Below are positions 11,232-21,400 of a DNA stretch of 64,000 nucleotides, piece by piece; within the stretch, counting starts at the first letter, position 1; each line of letters starts with the position of its first letter. Location of the stretch: positions 124,001 through 188,000 of the forward strand of contig JAULBX010021076.1 in the NCBI GenBank assembly GCA_032358255.1, written 5' to 3'. Below the pieces are notes generated by a model, which did no database searches, had not been told where the DNA came from, and saw only the letters and a program-made list of their open reading frames with translations. Source of the DNA: Heterotrichella gracilis (lineage: Eukaryota > Sar > Xanthophyceae > Tribonematales > Xanthonemataceae). The position numbers and the translations under genes are program-made.

Positions 11232-13875
11232 CTAGGCTAGGGTCTCCGCCCTGCGCTGCGCCGCCATTGCCTGCAGGTGCAGCTCCTCGGCCAGTACAGG
11301 CGCCACGCCATACAGCGGGCGCATGCCCTTAGTGAAGCACAGCACGCGTGTGTGCAGCCTGAATCCGCTGCAGAACAGCACCAGGCGGGGGTCGCTGCTC
11401 ACCAGGGGTTGGAGCCACAGCACGCATCCTGCCACCTGCGGTTGGGGTTTAGGGTTTCAGGTTTAGGTCGTTGCTCACTTGCGGCGCACACACATCCACA
11501 CAGGCGCTTGGGGTTTTAGGGCCACTGACTTGAAGGTTTAGGGTTAAGGGTTACTGTTCATGGTGCACCAGCACGCTGTTGGGCTCCAGTGTGTAGGGTT
11601 TATCGTTCAGAATCTAGGGTAGATAACTTGCTCCCAGCCGATCGTGGCCACAGGGGCCAACAGCATGACCGAGCTGCAAGACTGGTTTAGAGGGGTTTGC
11701 AATTAGGGTTCATTGGTAAAGTTTAGGGTAACTGACCTGCTCCCAGCCGACCGCAGCCACAGGGCTGACAGCATTACTAGGGTGCAAAACCGTTAAGGGT
11801 TTAGGGCTTTTTGTCTAGGGTTTAAGGTAACTGACCTGCTCCCAGCCGACTGCGGCCACTGGTGCCGACAGCATGACAGAGCTTCCATCTGTGCCTATGA
11901 GGGTCTGCGCCCCTGGGCACAGTATTGCACAGCGCATGGGCTGGGGCTTGGGTCGGCTGAGGTCCAGGCGAAGGCTCCGAAGGCGGGTGAGGGAGGTGGC
12001 CTGGAGGGGGAAATAATAGCTATTCAGAAGGAAGAAAGTATGTAATAAGGGTTATCTACTCCTTGAAACACAACTAAGTGACAACAACTAACAGAGTGAA
12101 ATTAATACATTCGTTTACTAAGCAGGTACAAACACAGCGATGCAGATATAAAAATATGAATATATATCCACGCAGCCTGTCACTGAACAGGCAAGCGGAG
12201 GTCGATTCCCCCCTGCACACTACACAAGGGGGGGGGCTCCTCCTGAACAGGCGAGGGGAGTTGGGCAAACAAGCAGGGCATTACCCTAAGGGGTTCTGTC
12301 CTTGACCTACACACCTGGAGAGGGAAAGTGACAGGGTGACTGTAGTTGGTGTCCACCGTCAGACCAAGGTGGGTGAGGCCCGTCAATGCCGAAATTGCGG
12401 GCGGAATGTGGTGGGTCAAGGGGGGCAGGTCCACGTAATGGAACTCCAAATGCTGCAGGCCGGTGGCCGCGCACAGCGCGGGCGGAAGGGCCAAATTCCC
12501 CGAGGGGGCCATTCCATGGCTCACGCAAATGTGGAGGGATGTGAGGTGGGGCAGCTCGGCCAGGGGTCCAAAATGGTCGGCGCCGAAGCCTGCTGGGGAG
12601 TGGCGGAATGGGCAGATTGCGGCGTAGGTGAGGTGGGAGAGGGCGGGGAGGGCCTGTGCGATGCCGTCAAAGCTGGGGCTGTGTTCCAACCAGAGGGGGC
12701 GTTCGGAGCAGTGGAGGCCCAGCCACTGGAGGGTGCTGGAGGGGGTGATGGGGAATGCGCTGCCGGTGGGGGGGGTCTGCACCAAGGGGCACAAAAGGGT
12801 GAATTGATAATTGACAGACCAGTGACAAGAGGCTACGCTGGTTGGGAATCTGAGGCGCATACGAATGACTGCGTATCAATGCACGATGTTTGGTGGCAAT
12901 GGCGGTAAGTACCTACGTGGATGTAACCCAGCAGAATCAACCCCAGATTCAACAAGATACCCAAAGGATCCAAACCGCTTGGCGTTGCAAGTGCGAGACT
13001 GACTGCTAACCTGGCTGTATCTAAAGCGCATGTAATAAAGCAAATAACTGGGTACTATACTGGTATGCATGTAAACCCTAAACCCTACCAACTAATCAAC
13101 CCCTTGCCTGCATGGCGCCCTTGATCACCAGCTCCAGCTTGGTGAGGTGGGGCAGGGCGTCCAAAACCCTAGGGCAGGGTAACCCGTCCAGCAGCAGGCA
13201 GCGGAGTGCCGTCATCGACTGGATGGCATCGGAGGCCGACTGCGCTGCCGCCAGGTACTCGCTGGCGCTGTCACTTGGGCAGGGGATCAGGGGAGCGATG
13301 CGGAAATCAAGGTGCTGTAAACTGGGGAGGGTGGCCATTGCCTCCAGCTCACAACCCAGCTGTTGGCAGAAGGCGATGCTGCGCTTGGCGTGGATGATGT
13401 CGGCTGCCGGGAGATGTGGTGGGGGCTTGACGGGCCAGGAGGGGGTGAGTGTGAGGCTGAGGTGGGTGAGGTGGGTGAGGGTGGCCAGGGGGGATAATGC
13501 GCTCATTGTAACGGGGTGGAGGGTGAGGGAGACAAGGTTTCCGCTGTGCTCCAGCACTCGGACAACACCCTCTGGGTCACCGAAACCCTCCAGTTCTGAC
13601 AACCCCTCGAGCCCTGTCTCTAGGCGGAAATCCAGGTGGGTGACTGATGTCATCCTGGGGATGAGCCAATCGAGGAGCTGGGATTGGGTTTTTGGCTGCA
13701 TGGTGGCGGTGACGTTGGCCCACATGGGCGAGGGGTTTTGGCTGGCCATGTGCCAACGTTTGCACACCAAGGGGAGGGTTTGCAGGCGGGTGGAGGTGGG
13801 GAGGAAGCTGAATATGTGCTGGAGGGTTTCGGTGGGGAGGCGGTGGAGGGGGGTGAGGGGTGCCTCGGGCTGCAT
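11232..13875 (-). CDS. F-box / leucine-rich protein (4 exons)
   Basis: Probable substrate-binding subunit of an SCF ubiquitin ligase. Exons: 13875-13108, 12776-12315, 12000-11836 and 11435-11232 (stop); 532 residues, all phase 0. The F-box is at about residues 6-45 (PLHRLPTETLQHIFSFLP followed by LVCKRW). After it come irregular leucine-rich repeats such as LTHLSLTL, LQHLDFRI, LRCLLLDG, LTHLGLTV and LRSLRLDL. Intron 1 has a GC donor (CAG|GCAAGG) in place of GT. The frame stays open upstream to 13986, but a CTTGCAG-like acceptor there and the F-box position favour the ATG at 13875. Two diverged copies of the end of exon 3 sit in intron 3, and a LINE 3' fragment sits in intron 1. The C-terminal exon is not recognisable; the target is unknown. 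Confidence 0.72.
11638..11788 (-). repeat. Two echoes of F-box exon 3 end in intron 3
   Basis: The minus-strand segments 11788-11737 and 11680-11638 each repeat the exon-3 end (ATGCTGTCGGCACCAGTGGC region, GGCTGGGAGCAG) with donor-like GTCAG or GTTATC. TTTAGGG-type motifs separate the copies. Confidence 0.85.
12979..13040 (+). mobile_element. Truncated LINE 3'-end relic in F-box intron 1
   Basis: Reads TGGCGTTGCAAGTGCGAGAC then TGACTGCTAA, giving a peptide end W-R-x-x-C-x-T-D-C-stop. This matches the end of the element at 39172-39428, followed by a similar GCATGTAA tail. The orientation is opposite to the host gene. Confidence 0.55.
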
Positions 13876-14775
13876 GGCTGCAGGCCTCCAGGTAGGGGGT
13901 GGAGGGGAGGGGTGTGTTGAAGCAGCACACCTGCAAGGGAGGGTATCAGGTAGGTGTAAGACCACTGGCATAGCAATTACAACCACCTGACAGCACTCTG
14001 CAGAGGAGGACTATAGGCGAGGGAATTTCCGGTGTGGAATGACACTGGTGACGCCACCGGCTGCATGCATGGGAAGGGCCACACACACTTGGTGTGCAGG
14101 AGGGCGTAAATTGCAACGCCGGCAGTGTCTATAGTGGGGAGTGGAAAGGTCGACGAGGTGCGTGGGTGGGTGGGTTGGTGGGGTGGTGGTGGTGAACACT
14201 CGATAGTGGTGGGTATGGCGGTGACTCACACAGTCAGTTACCTCTCGGTGGTTCCGTCAGCGAGCTATGAGCAACTTGGAAGCGGTGGAAAACGGGATAC
14301 TTTCACAGCCTAAAGAAGTATCGAGGGGTGGTGCACAGTTATTTGCAGCTGGCTGCCATGCATGCATCGGTGCCCGAATATGCATGCATTGCCATCGACT
14401 CTCAAAGATATAGGAGGCCAACACTGCTCACTTGAGTTGCGGTGATCGGTTCGCATTGTCGCCAACAGAAGGGCGAGGCGAGTGCTGTGTATGCGGCGCG
14501 TGAGGAACCCCTGCCAGCTTTGTTGCAAACCGAGCAACGTCACCCAGTGTTGACTGAAAGAGGTCGCCGTGGAAACACATGGATACTGGTGCCAGCAGAT
14601 ATCCACTTTGTTTGCACCCCAGCTGTGGATAACCCTTGATAAAGCAGGAACATAAAGTTGTCTCTTTGCTCTCCACCACTGCATCAGCTGACGCGTGGGT
14701 TCTTTCCTCTGCCACTCTCTACAGCGCATCCAGATACGATCTGAAACCACGATTCACCCAACACTACTACCAACG
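13876..14775. promoter_or_regulatory. Divergent intergenic region, F-box gene / thylakoid protein
   Basis: 900 bases between two start codons; must contain both promoters. It includes a GGTGGGTGGG-rich patch at 14160-14195. No conserved TATA element is obvious and no coding exon is supported. Confidence 0.4.
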
Positions 14776-16190
14776 ATGGCCACCTCCGCCCTCCTGCGCA
14801 GTACCTTGCACGTTGTTCCTGTGTTCTGCGCAGGCTCGAGGGCCTTCCAACCCTCAACCAGACCGTCTTTGGCGCCAATCCGAGGTTGGCATGCATATCT
14901 CCTACCGGCATGCATATCCCCCACGGCACGCATATCCTACCAAACGCTGTGTTTGGACAAGATCCACTTGAAGAGATAGTGTTACAAAGTGTGTGGTGTA
15001 GGTGCGGTACGTAGCTAGTAGGCTGGTGTTGGAGAGCATGGCTTGCATGGATACATGCATTAGCTGGATGCGGTTCTATTAGTACTAGTGGTTCAGGGTG
15101 GCCTGCTGGCGGAAGGTTATGCACTGCCTCTCCATACAGCATTCACTCCTATTGCCACCAACGGAGAAGTCACACCATCTTCCCCCACCTCCATCAACGC
15201 CCTCTTGCAGGCACCCGCCGCACCCTCGTGAGGGTTTCCGCCTCCAGCGACGTCGGTGCAACGGGAGTGGCAGTGGCAGTGGCGGGGCTGGTGGCAAACC
15301 CTATCGTGCTGTGGTCGGAGTTTACCCTAAAGACAACTGGCAGTGGGCTGCCCCCAGGTCCAGGTGGCGCGCTGGGAGCTGCAGGTGGGTAGGGTTTGGG
15401 GGCAACCCAATACCCTATTTTAGGGGTTGTGTGTACTGCCAGTGGGCTGCCCCCAAGTCCAGGTGGCACGCTGAAAGCAGCAGGTAGGTAGGGTTAGGTT
15501 AAGCTAGTGATACGCTAATGTGGTGGGATTGCACGCGCAAGGGCCAATAGGAGCATGCTTAGTGCAGTAGGTGAGTAGGTCTCGGCAGGGCAGAATGACA
15601 GAACGACATGAAATACCCCGCCACAATTTGGTAGGCTCACATTTGGAACAGCCTAACTGCAGTGCTAACCCCCCCATGTCCCCCATTTCCACAGAGGGCA
15701 TCAGCTATCTGGTGGTGCTGGGACTAGTGGCGTGGTCCCTGGTGACCAAGGTACAGACAGGCAGCGGCCTGCCTGCGGGCCCATCGGGGCTGCTAGGGGC
15801 TGCTGAGGGGTTCTCGTACCTTTCCCTCCTGGGCGGTAAGTGTGGAGGGTTTTGGAGGCCAGTGTTGGAGTAGGCGACTGTTGCCAGGGTGGTGGAACAA
15901 GTATTGAGCAGCAGTAGTCTGCAAATGCATAGAAACCTGTGGATGGTATGAAAAGCTTCTCATTTGGGGTGCTGACATGGGGCCGACGGAGCTGCTAGGG
16001 GCTGCCAAAGGGTTCACCACTTGCACCTGCTGGGCTAAAGCTAGGTGTATGAACATCGGGGTATTTCAAGATTCTTGGGAACATGGCTTGCACACAACAA
16101 ACTAAGCCAGCGCGTGTGTCTTTTGCAGCCATCGTTGTGTTTGGGCTGCAAATCGCTGAGAAGGGCTCCCTCCCAGGAATCACCGGATGA
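14776..16190 (+). CDS. Small plastid-targeted membrane protein, DAC/CPLD38-like (4 exons)
   Basis: Exons: 14776-14884, 15211-15384, 15695-15835 and 16129-16190 (TGA); phases 1/1/1 match and the product is 161 residues. The first ~55 residues are rich in Ser, Arg and Ala without acids (MATSALLRSTLHVVPV onwards), as in a chloroplast transit peptide. A hydrophobic helix (EGISYLVVLGLVAWSLVT) is followed by a Gly/Pro segment (GLPAGPSGLLGAAEGFSYL) and a second helix ending IVVFGLQIAEKGSLPG. The pattern recalls the green-lineage thylakoid protein DAC/CPLD38, needed for cytochrome b6f accumulation. I make that match from memory, so the function is tentative. Echoes of the exon 2 and exon 3 ends lie at 15436-15483 and 15986-16021. 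Confidence 0.75.
15436..15483 (+). repeat. Exon-2 echo in the thylakoid-protein gene, intron 2
   Basis: Repeats the end of exon 2 (15337-15384; GGCAGTGGGCTGCCCCCAGG) with about six changes and its own GTAGGT donor. Confidence 0.85.
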
Positions 16191-18474
16191 GCGCTCACCC
16201 CCTTGGAGGCCACAGCATGCCAACGACAACGCAAAAAGGGGGGAAAGGGGATTGAGGGGTACACATGTGCGGGGTTGGGGGTGGTGTATGTGTGCGTGTT
16301 GGGGGAGGGGTGAGGCAGGGGGTTCAAGAAACGCCCACCCGCACCAGGGATAAAGATATGGTGGCAGGGTACACGGCGGGCAAGGGCCATGCAAGCTGTG
16401 GACAATGTGATGTTCTTGTGACCAGGTCAGGTGCTATGCTGTCGACTACGATTAGTTGCTCTATGAACTTATTGGTGCCCTTACCTTGGGTTGCTTGCGG
16501 GATGACACTTGGCAATTGGGCGGAGAAAGAATGTTTTTGCCTGCATTGGACAATTTTCGGGTACATTTCGTAATGTTGGTTGGCCTTTGTTTTTGGCAAG
16601 GCACTGCAAGCTGCAGTTTGCCGCAGGACCCTGTAGGGTTCAGTGCGCCATGCCCACCTAGCGTTTTTGCCTCCGACTGCGAGCCCTTTGCCTCCGACTG
16701 CGAGGTATGTAGCCTGGGGAAACCTTTATGACCAACCAGTGAGTTGCTATAGCGCTTAGCCCGGAACGCACAAACTGTTTGAATGCTGTGTATATTGTAT
16801 CGTTTCGTGCATAACACAGTTGAATCCAGGGTTGGATGCAGTCCTTGCCTTTTGCGAAAGCTGTAGAGGCTGCCACATGTCACATTGTTGCTGCTGCAGC
16901 AGGCACAGCGGTCGGTAAAGGGGTCGACAGGCCTGGTGGTTATAATTACCCCAGCAGACGCAAAAACCCTTACGAAGGGCTTTGGGTAAGAAGATGGAAA
17001 ACCGGACGGGGGCAAAATTCTGGCGGCGGCCGCATGCGCGTGCCCGCCGTCACCGCCGCGCCGCACCACGCCGTGCGGAATTTTGGCAGCTGCGGAAACT
17101 TGGCAGCCTTCTCCAAGACAGTTGCCCAGGGATATGTTTTTTCTTGGCAAAGCTGCATCTCCTGTATATGCAAAGCTTTCTCCGGTACATCCGTGCAGCA
17201 ATTGACGCAGATTCTGTTCCTGCGGACAGCGGTGCACTGGCGCCGGCGGGCGAGGGCAAGTCGTGTCTGTCTGGAAGGGTCCCACAGGCATCAGAGCGCC
17301 GCAACCTCTCTTGTTACGTGCTTCCGTGGGAGAGCCGCAGCACATTGCGGTGGAGAGGATCAGGAACGCTCCTTGTGCGTCTCCCAGCGCTTCCCGAGTA
17401 CGCAGAGTGGTAAGAAGGTGAGTTTCGGAAGGACCAGGGGGGCGAGCCCATGGCCCGCGGAACAACGCGTTTTTCATGACAGAGGGGGCAGGGTGGGGTG
17501 CACTTTTGGCAGCGTTTGGGTCCACACTTGGCGCATGCAGTAGCTTTCGCCCTGGTGCGACCACACGCATGCACTACTTGCCATGGCTGAGCGCGTTGGG
17601 GGTGGCTTCGGCGCCGAAGCAACGGTGGGAGGTGACGTGTGTCCAACGCGAAGGCGAGACCACCCCGCCCCCACACACGCACCTCCATCACCACCACGGC
17701 TCGCTGCATCTCGACATCACGGGGGGAGGTGCTTTTTTCCCCGGCAGTGGTTGCGTTTTCCGTCGCCGCAGCAGCGCGTGGGTTTTCACCCGTTTGAAAC
17801 CCAACACAGCCAAAACGGGCACGTGCACAACGGGGCGGGGATGGTGCCGGAGGCGGGGGAGGGGGGGGGGGTGGCGGTGGCGGGTCGTGTGCTTGTCCTG
17901 TAGACGCGGCGTTTGCGTGTCAAAGCGTGAGCTTGCGGTTGTTGCGCTGTGAAATGTGGGGGTTGATGGGACCAGGTTGCAGCGGGGCGAACAACACGCA
18001 TGTCATGTACGGGGTTTTCACAGGCTAAAGCTTTTGGCGCGTTACAGCTCACGGATGTTATCTATATTCTATCATACTTCACCCTACTAGGCTGAGGTTG
18101 TGCTTTTTCTGAGGGCCGTGCAGTGAAGTTTGAGACCTTTCAGCTTGTAGCCACAGGGGCAACCACCCTCACAGTGGTTGTGGCAGTGATGGAGAAAGGT
18201 TGCCATCATGTGGTACACCTTAGTACAGTAAGTCCACAAACTGGCCTGGGAGTTGGCTTGGAAGATCATGTAAAGGTCACTTGCTCACCCAGCCAGATGC
18301 AAGAGAGCTCCCAGCTTGACTTCTCACCCAACTTCCCACCCCGCGCAGCCAACCCACCCTCCACAGGGGTTTCCAACCCCACCCCCTAACGCCTGCCCCA
18401 TGTTGCACGCACAGGCGCTCCTCAGCAGGAGCTGACACCACCCGGTAGGGTTTCCCTAGGGTTTCCGAGCCGCC
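16191..18474. other. Intergenic region with a CpG-rich block
   Basis: No gene is supported. From about 16,840 to 17,950 the sequence is CpG-rich and nearly free of TTTAGGG motifs, with long open frames on both strands (16836-17543 plus, 16461-17570 minus). Neither has a recognisable domain. A 14-base direct repeat (CCTCCGACTGCGAG) occurs twice near 16669-16704. It may be promoter-proximal DNA of the downstream MBD gene. Confidence 0.4.
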
Positions 18475-21400
18475 ATGGAATTTGCCTATGAGGCGCTGGA
18501 CGCCCCCGCCAAGCTGGAGGACCTGGCGCACTACATACGATACAAAGGTGAATCCTAGCCCTTAACCTTGGTTTAAACCATTTGTGCGGCAAGAATCGTT
18601 GTTTCTTCCAAGGGATACCGTTCATGCCTGCCACGGGTATTGAACCAGTAGATGTGCTGAAAACAAAAATGGGAGCCACAGTGAATTCTGCTCTATCTGC
18701 TGTGGCCTTATAAACCTTTAAACAAACACTGAACAAACCCCTCCTGTGTGCAAGGCGACGAGCTGCCCGCAGGGTAGCCCCGGCCTCAACCCTGACAAAA
18801 CCCCAAAAAATGCTGATAAAACCCTAACAAACCCTGTCAAAACCCTCCCCTGCAGGCGGCGAGCTGCCCGCAGGTTGGCGCGCAGAGATGAAGCTGCGGC
18901 GGTCGGGTGACAAGACCCAGCGCGACGCCTACTACATCTTCCCAAAGGGCACCCGCCGCAACCCTGACAAAAACCCTTACAAACCTCCAGAAAGTGCTGA
19001 AAAGACCCTAAACAAACCCTGACAGAAATCCTCCCCTGCAGGCGGCGAGCTGCCCGCAGGGTGGCGTGCAGAGATCAAGCTGCGGCGATCGGGTGACGAG
19101 ACCCGGAGGGACACCTATTACATCTCCCCCGAGGGCACCCGCCTCAACTCCAAGGTCAAGGTGTCGCGCCTGTTGGGGCTGGAGCCAGAGGGCGTCCCCC
19201 CGCCCCCTCCCTTCCTGTTCCCCATCCCCACGGTCAAGGTGGGGACTGGGATTTGGAGAGGAGGGTTTTGTATTTTAATTACTATCGTAGGACTGGACTG
19301 ACCTGTATGTGCATGGGTGGTGAGTAGACAAGCACTAGAGCATGCTAGAAGGGATGGGTTGCGCTGTGGAGGTTCGAGCGAGGCGGGGGCAATCTTCCAG
19401 TTCCCTATCCCCTTGTTTAAGGTGGGGATTGAGAGGAGCCAGAGTTGGGAAATTATTATTGAGGAGTGGACTAGACCTGCGTGTGCGCACGTTTGCATGC
19501 ATTCAAGAGGCGTTGGCTCGCAAAAAATGCTAGCCGCTCCCACAAAACCCTAAGCCTTTGCCAGCACCAAACCCTACACGCGTGCCACCACTTGCAGAAC
19601 CCCGCACCCTGCTCCTGACCCCTCCCCCTTCCCCCTTCCCAGGACGGCTCCAGGGGCCCATTTGGTGGCGCCTACGGATTCGAGGGGAGCGAAAACAGGG
19701 ACAGCAATGGGGGGGAGAATGGCCAGGGGGGTTGGCAAGACGAGGGGTCAGGGGAGTCGAGCTCGCTGGAAAAAAAGCGCCCCAGGCTTACGATAAAGCC
19801 GGGGTCTGTGATCCCCAGAATGGTACGGGGTTTGTTGGGGATGCGGGTTTTGGGGTTTTGGGAGGGGACTGGACCCTGCTTGGACAAAAAGCCCCCCTTG
19901 ACCTTATTGTTCACCCCTGTGCAGCTCAAAATGACTTGGTGTGCAATGTTGTCTCTGGGCTATGTATCCATTTCTTCATCCATTTCTTTGTAACTCCTCC
20001 TTGCACACGGAGGTGTACAATGATGCTTCGGGCCTGTTTGATACCAACATTGCACACCCAGATGCTCGCATGCCAGCGCCCACCCCCAAATACCCTGTGC
20101 CCCCTGTTTTGCCGGGATGCCAAACCCCTGTTGGAGGTTTTTTTGTTATACCACTTCAATCACCTTATACCCCCCTTCCTGCAGCTGAAGGTGGTGTGCA
20201 ACGAGGTCCCGGGCCTGTTTGACACCCATACCCAGATGATTGCATGCCGATGCCCCCCTTGCGCCGCCGCGGGTGCCCCCCCCTCCCTCAATTTGACGCA
20301 ATTCGAGCGCCATGTGGGCAGCAGGGCCAAAAAGTGGCGGTCCAGCATCAAAGTGGAGGCGGGGTCAGTCCCGGAGGCTGGCAGAGGTGGGTGAATCCCT
20401 TGGATAGGGTTAGGGCGTGCATTTCCTCGCAATTACCGGATTGCCCTAGCCCCATTTGATCTGCTGACGCACCCCACCCCCCTCCACCTTCCCCCTCCCC
20501 ATTTTCAGATGACCCCCAACTCCATGCGCACCCAACTCCATTTTGCCCCCTGTTTCAGACCTCCTCCCTTTTCCAGATGACCATCCTTTGGCCATTGACC
20601 CCTACCTGAGTATGCACAAAGCTGATTTCATAATCGGCTCCAACTGCTCACCCAACTCTATTTCCCTCTCTTTTCCAGATGAACCCCCTTTGGCCATCGG
20701 GCGCTACCTGGATATGCACAAGATAGCCATCCTCTTTGGTCCCAGGGATGACGAGGAGCCCAACTTGAATTCAAATATGAAGGGGGATGAGGAAGGGTGG
20801 AAGAAGCGCGGGCTAGACGAAACCAGCAGCCAGGACTACAAGGGCGCCAAGCGCACCGCAAAAACACAGGTAAGGGTTTTATTTGGGGTTGAGGGTTTAG
20901 GAGTAGGGTTAAGATTTATACTTTCAGGCCAGCCAGGACTACAAGGGCGCCAAGCGCACCACAAAACCACAGGTAAGGGTCGTTGTTTAGGGTTGAGGGT
21001 TTAGGGTTACAATTTCAGGCCAGGTATGAACAGACCACCTCCCAGAGTGCCACCCTGGTGCAAGTCTTCCCTGGTGGAGATCCCCTTTAGTAGGAAGTTT
21101 GAAAGAAACCCTCCAAACAACCCTACTGCAGGACCTGCACCAGGAGGAGCCAACCAACTCCACGCAAGATGTGATTGCCACCCTGGTGCTTTGAACCCTA
21201 GACCCTAAATTCTAAACCCTAAAGAGCAGAGCCACCACATCATTGAAAGGCCCCCAAAACCCACCCTGGCAGAAAACCCTCCCTGACAAAAACCCTTCTC
21301 AAAATCCTGCTGCAGGACCTGCACCAGGAGGAGCCAGCCACCTCCACGCAAGATGTGGTGGCGACCTTAGTGCAGCTCAAGGGGCAAGACCCCGCCCCCG

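Noticed and set aside
13876-13986. N-terminal extension of the F-box protein from an earlier ATG
   Set aside because: Pro/His/Cys-rich stretch without conservation, containing an acceptor-like CTTGCAG; the F-box begins a few residues after the ATG at 13875.
14310-14750. 146-codon minus-strand frame
   Set aside because: No conserved pattern; lies in the divergent promoter interval.
16836-17543. Plus-strand open frame of 235 codons starting with ATG
   Set aside because: Composition is Arg/Cys/Trp-rich with no domain or conserved pattern, and no splice structure connecting it to neighbours.
16461-17570. Long minus-strand open frame (369 codons)
   Set aside because: No recognisable domain, begins with a non-ATG codon region, and overlaps another open frame on the opposite strand; likely a by-product of high CpG content.
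18855-18963. Treating the first long MBD copy as the real exon 2
   Set aside because: It lacks a donor in phase and runs into intron-type sequence, whereas the copy at 19042-19238 ends in AAG|GTGGGG and joins exon 3 in frame.
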